Made by a program: the position numbers and the translations under genes. Under the pieces are notes generated by a model. That model saw nothing but the letters and a program-made list of their open reading frames with translations, was not told where the DNA came from and did no database searches. DNA of 52,458 nt from Shewanella sairae (GTDB lineage Bacteria > Pseudomonadota > Gammaproteobacteria > Enterobacterales > Shewanellaceae): positions 1 through 52,458 of the forward strand of contig NZ_JAKILT010000037.1 in the NCBI RefSeq assembly GCF_023283535.1, given 5' to 3'. The stretch's first letter is position 1. Every line of letters starts with the position of its first letter. Positions 1 to 7,460 of this stretch are shown in pieces.

Positions 1-22
1 TATAATGGCGGCTTGACCCCAA

Positions 23-790
23 ATGAATCTGAACGAAGATTTTGGAATACGTACAAGTCCGTGTCCAGTTTTACTTGACCACTACAGTATTATTGGTGGG
101 CCCGTTGCACAGCGATTGATCAATAAACATAAGCTGGTGTCTTCTTATGGCGTGGGCGGTAATCACCACAAAGATCACCCAGATTTGGTTACTTATGACC
201 AGCTTGAAGAAGACAATGTCACTGCGAAAAGCGTGTTAGAAACTTTGTTTATCATCATGTTGTGCGTGGCTGGTGCTAGGTGGGTTGGCCATTTAGTTGC
301 AAGCTTTGATATTAGTTGGCTTAAAATGCCAGACTTTGTCTATGCGTTATTTCTTGGGGTGGTGATCACTAATCTAACGGAGATGACCCGCGGCTATAAG
401 ATGAATAACGAATGCGTTGATATCTTAGGTACGGTGGCGCTGTCGTTGTTCTTAGCTATGGCGCTAATGAGCTTAAAGCTTTGGGAGATCTTTGACTTAG
501 CCATTCCATTGTTGATTATCTTGATGGTACAAACTGTCGTTTTGGCTTGCTTTGCTTATTTTGTGACGTTTAAAGTGATGGGTTCAAACTATGATGCTGC
601 GGTTATGGCCGGGGGGCACTGTGGCTTTGGTATGGGAGCCACTCCTACAGCAGTGATGAACATGGGAGCCTTAGTTTCACGCAACGGTCCTTCACCACAA
701 GCGTTTATGGTGGTGCCGATTGTCGGCGCGTTTTTCATCGACATCGTTAATCTAATTGTGTTGCAGGGGTATCTAGGCTTTATCCTGTAA
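23..790 (+). CDS. gltS: GltS-family sodium/glutamate symporter, C-terminal part; 5' end apparently broken
   Basis: This is the C-terminal two thirds of a sodium/glutamate symporter, an inner-membrane transporter that normally has about 400 residues. Recognisable family segments are IIGGPVAQRLI near residue 25, LSLFLAMALMSLKLWE near 139, and the re-entrant motif GGHCGFGMGATPTAV near 198, followed by FFIDIVN; about six hydrophobic segments are visible. The first 22 residues do not resemble the family, which should read something like an ACATFGL-type helix before IIGGPV. An in-frame TGA lies at 14-16, directly before this ATG. Between about 56 and 90, adding single bases at three places restores a family-like reading, so clustered indels are likely. 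The gene probably begins left of the window and is either a decayed pseudogene or affected by sequence errors. The listed start is simply the first in-frame ATG. Confidence 0.7.
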   Translation: MNLNEDFGIRTSPCPVLLDHYSIIGGPVAQRLINKHKLVSSYGVGGNHHKDHPDLVTYDQLEEDNVTAKSVLETLFIIMLCVAGARWVGHLVASFDISWLKMPDFVYALFLGVVITNLTEMTRGYKMNNECVDILGTVALSLFLAMALMSLKLWEIFDLAIPLLIILMVQTVVLACFAYFVTFKVMGSNYDAAVMAGGHCGFGMGATPTAVMNMGALVSRNGPSPQAFMVVPIVGAFFIDIVNLIVLQGYLGFIL

Positions 791-803
791 TAACTAGCAC
801 ACA

Positions 804-838
804 CTAAAAGGCACGCAGAGCGTGCCTTTTAGTTTTTA
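804..838. terminator. Bidirectional intrinsic terminator between gltS and folM
   Basis: A 13-bp perfect stem, CTAAAAGGCACGC (804-816) with GCGTGCCTTTTAG (820-832), has a 3-nt loop and is followed by a T-run on the plus strand. The A-rich left arm gives a U-tract on the minus strand too. It lies between the convergent ends of gltS and folM, so it probably ends both transcripts. Confidence 0.85.
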
Positions 839-879
839 ATTCGACATGACTAAGTGTTAAACCAGCTGATAAATTTGAA

Positions 880-1590
880 TTAGACCAGGTGGCGTCCACC
901 ATCAATTTTCAAGCTTTGCCCGGTCATATATTGGCTGTCGAGTAGATACTTCACCGCTTTTAACGCTTCAGCTTCACCGCCTTCTTGCTGAATAAGCGCT
1001 TTTTTAAGTGCCTTTTGCTTATAGTTATCATCGTCATCGAGGTTAAACATCAACATGGCAGGGGCAATGCTGTTGACCTTTATCTTGGGAGCCAGTTTGG
1101 CAGCAAAAGACAAAGTTAAGCTATGCAATGCTGCCTTACTCGCGGCATAGGCAGCGTGCTTCTTACTCCCTTTATCAACGACGTAATCGGTAATGTGAAT
1201 GATATCGGCAAAAGGGGAGGCGTTATGGTGCAACAAGGGCGTTAGCGCCTGATTAATGGCGTAGGGAGTGCTAGCGTGAATACGCATCATCTGTTCTATT
1301 GTGGCTAACGGATTGGCGTCATCAGCGTCTGGTAGCCAGTCAGATGCATTATGAATAATGGCTCTGAGACTCGAGTATGACTGTTTGATGTTTGCTATCA
1401 ACTGCTCGGTTTGCTCTGACTGATAAAAATCACAACAGTATAGTTGTACCCCCAGAGCTTCTAGTTGCTGTAACTCCGGACGCAGGGTGCGATAGGTGCC
1501 GATGACTTGATAGCCTTCATTAGTCAAATGAGTTGCTAAATAAAGCCCGACACGCTTACCCACGCCGGTAATTAATATTGTTTGCGTCAT
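880..1590 (-). CDS. folM: Dihydromonapterin reductase FolM (short-chain dehydrogenase)
   Basis: This 236-residue short-chain dehydrogenase/reductase probably uses NADPH to reduce dihydromonapterin to tetrahydromonapterin, and can have side activity on dihydrofolate. It shows a TGVGKRVG nucleotide-binding glycine stretch at residues 8-15, an HNAS motif near 115, and the YAASK catalytic tyrosine/lysine motif near 147. It is last in the minus-strand folX-folE-folM run, 3 nt after the folE stop, so it is surely co-transcribed. The context separates FolM from generic SDR enzymes: the three genes cover the steps from GTP to the pterin cofactor used by phenylalanine hydroxylase in many gammaproteobacteria. 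No phhA is in the window. A few FolM relatives act as pteridine reductases, which would be the same role. Confidence 0.88.
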   Translation of the reverse strand: MTQTILITGVGKRVGLYLATHLTNEGYQVIGTYRTLRPELQQLEALGVQLYCCDFYQSEQTEQLIANIKQSYSSLRAIIHNASDWLPDADDANPLATIEQMMRIHASTPYAINQALTPLLHHNASPFADIIHITDYVVDKGSKKHAAYAASKAALHSLTLSFAAKLAPKIKVNSIAPAMLMFNLDDDDNYKQKALKKALIQQEGGEAEALKAVKYLLDSQYMTGQSLKIDGGRHLV

Positions 1591-1593
1591 GGG

Positions 1594-2241
1594 CTACCTA
1601 TTTTGTCTGAGAAACTCACTACGGGTTGATGGATCGGATTTAAAACTTCCACCTAGCGCTGTGGTTTGGGTCTGTGATTGGGTATCCATAACACCGCGAG
1701 ACTTCACGCAGTAATGAGTGGCGTTAATGATGACTGCCACATCATCAGTCCCTAGCAAAGTTTGTAAGGCCACCATAATCTGTTTAGTTAAACGTTCTTG
1801 CACTTGCGGGCGCTGAGCAAAAAAACGCACGATACGATTAATTTTAGATAAGCCGATGATGTTGTTTTTGGGAATATAGGCCACACTCGCTAAACCATCG
1901 ATGGTAATAAAGTGATGTTCACAGGTGCTGACAACGCTAATATCGCTGATCTTGACCATTTCATCGACACCCATTTTATTTTCAATTTGGGCGATTTTAG
2001 GAAAGTTAGCGTAATCAAGCCCTGCAAAAATTTCATTTACATACATTTTGGCAATGCGGTGTGGGGTTTCACAAAGGCTATCATCTGTAAGATCTAGCCC
2101 TAGCGTCGATACGACCTCCGTCATTAAACCTTTAATGCGTTCATATTTTTGCTGGTTATCCATATCAGATGGAGTCAGTGGTGTTTCCAGCCCTTGAGAG
2201 ATTAGGGCATTTCGTACTTGCTCTGCTTGTGGTGAATTCAT
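1594..2241 (-). CDS. folE: GTP cyclohydrolase I FolE
   Basis: This cytosolic enzyme of 215 residues converts GTP to 7,8-dihydroneopterin triphosphate, the first step of folate and monapterin synthesis. The family's zinc ligands are visible: Cys107 and His110 in STCEHH, and Cys178 in HYCVKSRG. Also present are the PHRIAKM segment near 60 and the GLSKINRIV and QERLT segments typical of this fold. Length is normal for the family. An AGGAGGT ribosome-binding site precedes the ATG at a good distance, stronger than those of its neighbours, so the enzyme may be made in excess within the operon. It lies 36 nt after folX and 3 nt before folM. Confidence 0.96.
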   Translation of the reverse strand: MNSPQAEQVRNALISQGLETPLTPSDMDNQQKYERIKGLMTEVVSTLGLDLTDDSLCETPHRIAKMYVNEIFAGLDYANFPKIAQIENKMGVDEMVKISDISVVSTCEHHFITIDGLASVAYIPKNNIIGLSKINRIVRFFAQRPQVQERLTKQIMVALQTLLGTDDVAVIINATHYCVKSRGVMDTQSQTQTTALGGSFKSDPSTRSEFLRQNR

Positions 2242-2277
2242 AAGTACCTCCTAGCTTATGCTTGAATTTTTTGTGTA

Positions 2278-2643
2278 TTAATCTCGGTGATATTCAAGAC
2301 TGAGCGATACTGAATCGGCAAAACGTAAGGCATGCGGTTTGTCGACTGTTACACGAGCAAACTGCACCCACGGGTGATCACTACTAATATCTAAAATGTC
2401 AGATACCAGCTTTTCTAGCAGTAGAAAACGACCTTCCTCAACATGTTGAATCACTGCTTTGGTGATCTTCTTATAGTTCAGTGCTTCTTCTACATTATCT
2501 TCGCGAATAGCGTTTTGAGCCGGGTAGTGAATTTCTATATTTATCTCCACATCCTGCATTTTCTGTCTTTCTTCTAGATTGAATCCAATAAAGGTCCGCA
2601 GACGTAAATTGGTTATTTTGATGATCGCATTGCTGGTGGTCAT
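2278..2643 (-). CDS. folX: Dihydroneopterin triphosphate 2'-epimerase FolX
   Basis: This small protein of 121 residues belongs to the FolB/FolX tunnelling fold. FolX epimerises dihydroneopterin triphosphate to dihydromonapterin triphosphate. Features seen are IKITNLRLRTFIGFNLEER at the N terminus, a central LNYKKITKAV segment and the LLLEKLVSDI helix carrying the conserved glutamate. FolB aldolases share this architecture, so the choice of FolX rests on close resemblance to the epimerase subgroup and on the company of folE and folM, which together complete the monapterin branch. It is the first gene of the operon. The start has an AAGGA Shine-Dalgarno sequence upstream. A folB role is the main alternative. 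Confidence 0.85.
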   Translation of the reverse strand: MTTSNAIIKITNLRLRTFIGFNLEERQKMQDVEINIEIHYPAQNAIREDNVEEALNYKKITKAVIQHVEEGRFLLLEKLVSDILDISSDHPWVQFARVTVDKPHALRFADSVSLSLEYHRD

Positions 2644-2674
2644 AGGCAGTCCTTTTCATTTAACTATAGGCCAG

Positions 2675-2758
2675 AGTACGCAATATTCAGTAATTTAGAT
2701 CATCTGTTACCGTTTATTGCTCAGTAGTAAAGATCTAAATCGCTTGTTGATGCGTACT
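2675..2758. promoter_or_regulatory. Nested symmetric dyad in the folX / DUF3429 divergent promoter region
   Basis: Two inverted repeats share one centre. The outer pair is AGTACGCA (2675-2682) with TGCGTACT (2751-2758), and the inner pair is ATTTAGATC (2693-2701) with GATCTAAAT (2732-2740). The arms on each side are separated by exactly 10 nt, about one helical turn. This looks like paired operator half-sites controlling one or both divergent transcripts. The regulator is unknown. Confidence 0.5.
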
Positions 2759-2789
2759 TATTTTTACTATTTAGGCTGAGATAAATGCA

Positions 2790-3236
2790 ATGAAAAGTGA
2801 GAAAACAATTTGGCTAGGTTTAGGATACGCAGGATTGTTGCCCTTTATTATCACCACAGTAATGAGTTGGGCTGGCTGGGTGACACCTTGGCTGGATCCT
2901 AAATTTGCATTTATCAGTTACAGCGCCACCATTTTGAGTTTTTTGGCCGGTACGCTCTGGGGCCGAGTTCTGTCTTTGTACGCCAGCAATAACATCGGCA
3001 ACTTGCTTATCTTAAGCAATCTTTATGCATTGCTGGCGTGGTTTTCATTATTGTTAGCGGTTCCTGCTGTGGGATTGGTAACTTTGTCTTTCGGTTACTT
3101 TAGTTTGCTTAGCATCGAAAAAAACTGTCAAAACTTACCTGTCGATCAAGAGTATCGCCGTATGCGAGTGAGGTTGACTAGCGTGGCACTGTTGACGCAT
3201 TTTTTGATGTTGATAAATATTCTGTTTGGAGGGTAA
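2790..3236 (+). CDS. DUF3429 family inner-membrane protein
   Basis: A hydrophobic protein of 148 residues with about four predicted membrane segments (roughly residues 9-29, 38-60, 68-100 and 125-146). It matches the general look of DUF3429 proteins: a WLGLGYAGLLPF start, then SYSATILSFLAGTLWG, where the conserved FLxGxxWG pattern is clear. The function of the family is not known. It starts divergently from folX and ends 2 nt before the DUF393 gene, so the two are probably one transcript. Nothing in the sequence shows a substrate or partner. Confidence 0.75.
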   Translation: MKSEKTIWLGLGYAGLLPFIITTVMSWAGWVTPWLDPKFAFISYSATILSFLAGTLWGRVLSLYASNNIGNLLILSNLYALLAWFSLLLAVPAVGLVTLSFGYFSLLSIEKNCQNLPVDQEYRRMRVRLTSVALLTHFLMLINILFGG

Positions 3237-3238
3237 AG

Positions 3239-3625
3239 ATGAAATTAAGAATATTCTACGACTCATTGTGTCCGCTTTGTGATGCTGAAATGCAGCAGAT
3301 AAAAGCACTCGACCATAATGATGATATTGAGCTACAAGATCTCAATCAAGATGACTTTTCTGAGAAATACCCCTATATCGATTTTACCCTCGCTAACCGT
3401 ATTCTGCATGGTGAACTGGCTGATGGTACCTTAATCAAAGGCTTAGATGTGACTTACGAGGCGTGGGCTGCTGTAGGTAAGGAACGCTACGTAAAATTAC
3501 TAAGGTGTCCCCTGTTTAAGCCCGCAGCTGATCTCGGCTACCGTTTTTTTGCCAAACATAGATACCGCATTTCTTACCTTTTAACCGGAAAGCAGCGTTG
3601 TGAAGGGGGGACTTGCCCGCGTTAA
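3239..3625 (+). CDS. DUF393 (DCC family) thiol-disulfide oxidoreductase-like protein
   Basis: This 128-residue cytosolic-looking protein has the family motif D-x-x-C-P-L-C at residues 9-15 (DSLCPLC), in a thioredoxin-like setting after a short beta strand. A second cysteine pair, CEGGTC, lies at the extreme C terminus. DUF393/DCC proteins are assigned as putative thiol-disulfide oxidoreductases, but real substrates are mostly unknown. It begins 2 nt after the DUF3429 gene. It ends 101 nt before a gene cluster that makes and modifies a cysteine-bearing peptide, so a thiol-related link is possible but unproven. Confidence 0.8.
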   Translation: MKLRIFYDSLCPLCDAEMQQIKALDHNDDIELQDLNQDDFSEKYPYIDFTLANRILHGELADGTLIKGLDVTYEAWAAVGKERYVKLLRCPLFKPAADLGYRFFAKHRYRISYLLTGKQRCEGGTCPR

Positions 3626-3726
3626 TTTCAGGTTCGACTAGAATTACTTTTGACTGTGACGCAATCAATAGCCCAGTTCATTCGTTATAGCTATTGAACA
3701 TCTTACCAATCAAAAGGATTACTAAC

Positions 3727-4011
3727 ATGAAATCGACTAAAACGGCAGTGGGTGCCACAGTGGCGGGTATTCTGGCTGCGAGTATTTCAATCGGTGCTCA
3801 AGCTGTGCCTGACCAGCCTAAAGAGTGGGAAAAGTGTGCCGGTATTGCCAAAGCTGGCGCTAATGACTGTGGTGCGTTAGATGGCAGTCATGGCTGTGCG
3901 GGACAAGCCAAAGAAGACAATATGCCTACAGAATGGGTGTACGTTCCAGCGGGCACCTGCGACAAAATTACCGGTGGCGAAGTTAAAGCAGTTAAACCGG
4001 CTAAAAGTTAG
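3727..4011 (+). CDS. bufA1: BufA1-type (DUF2282) bufferin precursor, cysteine-bearing exported peptide
   Basis: A 94-residue DUF2282 protein. A signal peptide covers roughly residues 1-26 (charged start, [18 protein letters not shown] hydrophobic core, cleavage after AQA). The mature part holds four cysteines in the contexts KCAG, DCGA, GCAG and TCDK, the pattern of the recently described bufferins. In those, MNIO enzymes convert cysteines to thiooxazoles and the peptide binds copper in the periplasm. I chose the ATG at 3727 rather than an earlier in-frame ATG at 3694 because AAAGGA sits just upstream and the signal peptide begins there. Its stop codon shares one base with the GTG of the next gene. 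Calling the metal copper is inference from the family. Confidence 0.85.
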   Translation: MKSTKTAVGATVAGILAASISIGAQAVPDQPKEWEKCAGIAKAGANDCGALDGSHGCAGQAKEDNMPTEWVYVPAGTCDKITGGEVKAVKPAKS

Positions 4012-4889
4012 TGCTTAAGGCGGCGATATCGGGGGCAGGCATTGGCTTGCGCTTACCTCATGCGCAACAACTATTGGCCGATGAAAGTATAGAGGTACCT
4101 TGGCTTGAAGTGCTTGCTGACAATTGGCTGGTTGCTGGTGGGCTCAATCAACATTTATTACAGGCTGTAAGTGAACGATACCCTATCGTATTGCACAGTG
4201 TTGGTTTATCTCTAGGCGGCCCAAACCCGCTCGATGTTAATTACCTGCAACAAATCAAAATGCTTAAACAGCAAACCGGTGCTCACTGGTATTCTGAGCA
4301 CGCCAGTTTTTCTGGTAACGAAACAAATAAAGTGGCAGATCTATTACCATTGCCATACACCCAAGAAGCTGTGATGCATATTAGCCAAAGGATTAGGCAA
4401 ACTCAGGATTTTATGGGTGAAAGGATTTTATTAGAAAATGTCTCTACCTATATGAGCTGTCGTCATAACGAACTTAGTGAAGGGGAGTTTATTGCTGCAA
4501 TCGCAGCAGAGGCGGATTGTTATTTGTTGCTCGATATCAATAATGCCTTTGTCACTAGCGTGAACTTACAGCAATCGATGTCATCGTTTTTGCAGGCTAT
4601 CCCAGTCGAGCGAGTTAAACAGATCCATCTTGCAGGATTTCACGATAAAGGTGATTACTTGTTGGATGCGCATAATCATCCCGTCGATACCAATGTATGG
4701 GCTGCGTTTACCGCATATATCAATCAGCATGGGGCTATTCCCAGTATGATTGAGTGGGATAGTGAGCTACCAAGTTTGCCGCGGTTATTAGAAGAAAGGC
4801 GTATTGCAGCAGATATTTTACTGGCAGCAAAGGCCAATACTTACAAGGGTACCGATCAAGACTCTACTATGGGTGAACAATGCGTTTAG
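4011..4889 (+). CDS. bufB: MNIO-family (DUF692) bufferin maturase BufB
   Basis: This 292-residue protein is a DUF692 multinuclear non-heme iron oxidase of TIM-barrel type. Candidate iron ligands are visible: His62 (LHSVGLSLG), His97 (WYSEH), Glu142 (LLENVS), Asp175 (LLLDINN), His206 (IHLAGF), His221 and Glu248 (IEWDSELP). In characterised bufferin clusters this enzyme, with its DUF2063 partner, modifies cysteines of the precursor encoded next door. The start is GTG, overlapping the bufA1 stop by one base, so translation is coupled. The last 10 bases overlap bufC. Length is usual for the family. Confidence 0.9.
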   Translation: MLKAAISGAGIGLRLPHAQQLLADESIEVPWLEVLADNWLVAGGLNQHLLQAVSERYPIVLHSVGLSLGGPNPLDVNYLQQIKMLKQQTGAHWYSEHASFSGNETNKVADLLPLPYTQEAVMHISQRIRQTQDFMGERILLENVSTYMSCRHNELSEGEFIAAIAAEADCYLLLDINNAFVTSVNLQQSMSSFLQAIPVERVKQIHLAGFHDKGDYLLDAHNHPVDTNVWAAFTAYINQHGAIPSMIEWDSELPSLPRLLEERRIAADILLAAKANTYKGTDQDSTMGEQCV

Positions 4890-5704
4890 CTGATTGGCAG
4901 TTGGCGTTTGTTGAGGCGCTGTCTCCCCAGGGCGATTCTTCACCGTTGAGTGATTTAGTTAAAGAAGGCGAGCAAGATAGGCTAAAAATTTACCATAACA
5001 ATGCTTTTCAGGCACTAAACAATGCGCTGCAACAGCTGTTTTCAGTTTGCCAAATCGTGGTGGGTGAGCGTTGCTTTAGTCAGTTGGTAAAAGGTTATAT
5101 GCGGCAGAATCCATTAACCGAACTTAACTTGAACAGCTATGGACAACATTTTTCGACTTGGCTCGCGACTGAGATTCGCCAGCACAGTGGTTTTGCTGCT
5201 TTACCCTATTTAGGTGAGTTGGCGCAGCTAGAGTGGCTGCTTAATCAAAGTTATTACGCGATGGACAAAGCCTGCTTTATGCAAGCGGGACACTATGAAT
5301 TGACAGAATTGGCTGCTTTAACTGACGTCCAACAGTCAAAAGTTACTTTACTGTTGGCGCCAGATGTAAGCTTATTTACCTGCCGATACCCAGTGCACCA
5401 CGTTGTTAATCGCCACCAAACTGGTAAGCAGTTCGTAGAGGTGAAAGCGGAGCCGAGACCTGCGGCATTTATGACAAAGCAAGATGATGAATTGCATCAT
5501 TTGGTTGTTTACCGCCAAGGTTATCAAGCCTTGTTTACTGGTGTTGAGTTTGCTGAGATGCAGTTATTACAAGCCATTGCTGCAGGGCAAACATTATCAA
5601 GTATTACCGCATTGGAATTAGATTTAAGCCTATTGCCTGGCTTGATAACACGGCGCTGGGTGTGTGGTTTTACGTTATCAGCAATAGAGCAAAGCGATGG
5701 ATAG
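4880..5704 (+). CDS. bufC: DUF2063 / HvfC-BufC family peptide-modification partner
   Basis: A 274-residue protein with the DUF2063 N-terminal domain (about residues 1-95). It has the typical opening LADWQLAFVEAL and KIYHNNAFQALNNAL, then FAALPYLGELAQLEW leading into a second domain. DUF2063 was once labelled a DNA-binding domain, but members encoded beside DUF692 enzymes act as partners that present the precursor peptide to the enzyme. It overlaps bufB by 10 nt and the sigma factor gene by 8 nt, so all are probably translated together. No catalytic residues are evident, which fits an adaptor role. Confidence 0.85.
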   Translation: MRLADWQLAFVEALSPQGDSSPLSDLVKEGEQDRLKIYHNNAFQALNNALQQLFSVCQIVVGERCFSQLVKGYMRQNPLTELNLNSYGQHFSTWLATEIRQHSGFAALPYLGELAQLEWLLNQSYYAMDKACFMQAGHYELTELAALTDVQQSKVTLLLAPDVSLFTCRYPVHHVVNRHQTGKQFVEVKAEPRPAAFMTKQDDELHHLVVYRQGYQALFTGVEFAEMQLLQAIAAGQTLSSITALELDLSLLPGLITRRWVCGFTLSAIEQSDG

Positions 5705-6176
5705 CGCGTTGTTACAAAGCTTATATCGCTATTGTTATTGCTTAACGGCAAATCCCGCACAGGCGGAAGATTTATTGCAAACGGCTATTGAGCGCTGGCT
5801 CAAATCAACAGCCACACCTACCAATGTTCGGGCCTATATTAGAACCATTATCCGTAATCAATTCATTGATGATTGTCGCAGGCTAAAGCGGGTAGACTTC
5901 GCACCTCTCGATGACAACGCACCTGCATTGTTAGATGAGTCATGCCTAGAAGATCTACATATTCAACAAGACTTAATTGAATACTTATTTTCGCAGCTCA
6001 ATGCAGCAGAAAGAGAGGTGCTCTATCTATGGGCGGTTGAGGGGTATAGTGCTGCTGAAATTGGTGCGGATCTAGGTCAACCGAGGGGAACGATATTATC
6101 GCGTTTGCATCGGATTAAATTAAAGTCAGCAACGATAATGCAGGCGCAATCGACACAGATGATAGGAGGCCAGTAA
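5697..6176 (+). CDS. ECF (sigma-70 family, group 4) RNA polymerase sigma factor
   Basis: This 159-residue protein has sigma region 2 at about residues 5-65 (LYRYCYCLTANPAQAEDLLQ, then NVRAYIRTIIRNQFIDDCRR). It has sigma region 4 at about 95-145, with the helix-turn-helix in SAAEIGADLGQPRGTILSRL. No region 1 or 3 is present, as expected for an ECF factor. It overlaps bufC by 8 nt and is followed 2 nt later by a membrane protein that looks like its anti-sigma factor. The likely role is switching on the bufferin cluster in response to metal or envelope stress. I could not identify a convincing cognate promoter upstream of bufA1. Confidence 0.88.
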   Translation: MDSALLQSLYRYCYCLTANPAQAEDLLQTAIERWLKSTATPTNVRAYIRTIIRNQFIDDCRRLKRVDFAPLDDNAPALLDESCLEDLHIQQDLIEYLFSQLNAAEREVLYLWAVEGYSAAEIGADLGQPRGTILSRLHRIKLKSATIMQAQSTQMIGGQ

Positions 6177-6178
6177 TA

Positions 6179-6946
6179 ATGATGACAAAAAAAGATGCGG
6201 CCGCTACTCGTTTTAAAGATAGGGTTAAACTGCACATTGAAGGTCACTGTTTGAGTGAGCAGGGGATGGCGAACATAGAAGCCTTGTTAGCCAACGCTGG
6301 GCATGCTGGAGTGCAAGGCGGGAAAGAAAAAGAATCCACTCTAGATGCTGAATTAAAGAGCAAAGACGCTTGCTATGGGCGGGAGTCAGGTAAACCGCAT
6401 GCTAAAGGTCGTTGGCCTTCGCAAAGGTTTAACATGTTATTCGCTACAGCGGCGAGTATGTTGCTTATCGCATTGGCCCTGCAGTTCTATCCGTATACTC
6501 AGTGGCAAATTGAATCAAACAGTCCATTAGATCATCAGCCGTCGCTGGTGCCACAAACTGTGAGTTGGAACATTGCCGATGAAGTGGCTAAAAATCATAT
6601 TAAGGCAAAACCATTAGAGGTACAGGCGCAAAATTTAGCGCAGCTGAGGGGCTATTTTACCGAGTTAGATTTTACTATTGTCAGTTCAAGCCGATTGAGC
6701 CCAAATAGCTTGATGCTGGGAGGACGCTATTGCTCTATTCAAGGTTTAACGGCGGCACAAATTCGGTTTATCGATCAAGAGCAAGCAGTGACCTTGTATG
6801 AGGTGCAATATGATAAAGCCTTATATGGTGAACTGCCGGTTATTGAGGCGGATCAGCAACCTATAGAGCATATTGTAAGAGGTGTTGCTGTTGCGATTTG
6901 GGTCGAGAAAGGTTTGTTAATGGCGTCCGCCCGTCCAGTGGAGTAA
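6179..6946 (+). CDS. Membrane-anchored anti-sigma factor candidate
   Basis: A 255-residue protein with one predicted membrane helix at about residues 84-103 (FNMLFATAASMLLIALALQF). The roughly 80-residue N-terminal part would be cytosolic and the C-terminal 150 residues periplasmic. The C-terminal domain contains LMLGGRYCSIQG and a following strand TLYEVQYD, a pattern seen in periplasmic domains of ECF anti-sigma proteins. The classical zinc motif H-x3-C-x2-C is absent from the N-terminal region. A strong AGGAGG (6164-6169) lies before the start, and the gene follows the sigma gene by 2 nt. The anti-sigma role is inferred from topology and position. ATG at 6182 is an equally possible start. 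Confidence 0.72.
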   Translation: MMTKKDAAATRFKDRVKLHIEGHCLSEQGMANIEALLANAGHAGVQGGKEKESTLDAELKSKDACYGRESGKPHAKGRWPSQRFNMLFATAASMLLIALALQFYPYTQWQIESNSPLDHQPSLVPQTVSWNIADEVAKNHIKAKPLEVQAQNLAQLRGYFTELDFTIVSSSRLSPNSLMLGGRYCSIQGLTAAQIRFIDQEQAVTLYEVQYDKALYGELPVIEADQQPIEHIVRGVAVAIWVEKGLLMASARPVE

Positions 6947-6961
6947 AGCGATTAACAATGA

Positions 6962-6998
6962 ACTGCAAGGCTCTGTATTTGTAGCAGAGCCTTACAGT
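6962..6998. terminator. Stem-loop between convergent anti-sigma and DUF333 genes
   Basis: AAGGCTCTG (6967-6975) pairs with CAGAGCCTT (6985-6993) around a 9-nt loop, and ACTG/CAGT extends the stem. There is no clear T-run on either strand, so termination strength is uncertain. Confidence 0.5.
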
Positions 6999-7013
6999 GA
7001 TAGTGATTATGGC

Positions 7014-7460
7014 TTACTGTGCGGCATCTTTATCACGACGGTATAGTTGCCATTGCTCGATTTGCTCTCCACTCGGTAAGGTACAAATGCTAGTGGTTAA
7101 GTCCACAGTACCACCTTGTTCGATACAGTTTTTAGTTGCCGGGTTCGGCAAACCGACCTGAGGCTTATGTTCTACGCTCGTTGTTGCTGCTTCTGTTCTT
7201 TGTGGATGATCTTTACGGTACAAGGTCCACTCCTCTATACGTTCGCCACTTGGTAAGCTGCAATAGCCTACTTCACCCTCAGCTTGTTTTTCAATATCGA
7301 CTTTACCACCTAGCGATACGCAATAAGTCGACGCTGGATTGGTAAGCTGCGTGGTTGGCGGAGTATTTTCTGTTGCTGGGTTGCATGCGGATAGCAATAA
7401 GGCCCCCGCAGTGACGGTGATAATCTTTAGCTGGTGTAGTGTAAAGTTAATCTGGTTCAT
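7014..7460 (-). CDS. Lipoprotein with two DUF333 domains
   Basis: A 148-residue lipoprotein. The signal peptide ends in the lipobox LSAC with the lipidated cysteine at residue 26. After a Thr/Pro-rich linker come two copies of the DUF333 unit. The first starts NPASTYCVSLGG and the second NPATKNCIEQGG; each runs through C-x-LPSGE and ends in EQW/EEW-x-LYR. The copies share paired cysteines, suggesting one disulfide per domain. DUF333 proteins are often labelled putative hemolysins, but that name has little support. It stands alone, convergent with the sigma-factor operon. A ribosome-binding site is not obvious before this ATG. Confidence 0.8.
   Translation of the reverse strand: MNQINFTLHQLKIITVTAGALLLSACNPATENTPPTTQLTNPASTYCVSLGGKVDIEKQAEGEVGYCSLPSGERIEEWTLYRKDHPQRTEAATTSVEHKPQVGLPNPATKNCIEQGGTVDLTTSICTLPSGEQIEQWQLYRRDKDAAQ

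Noticed and set aside
3655..3687. Possible ECF-type promoter upstream of bufA1 (TGTGAC and CGTTA)
   Set aside because: The two elements are 22 nt apart, too far for a typical ECF promoter, and there is no second copy to support them.
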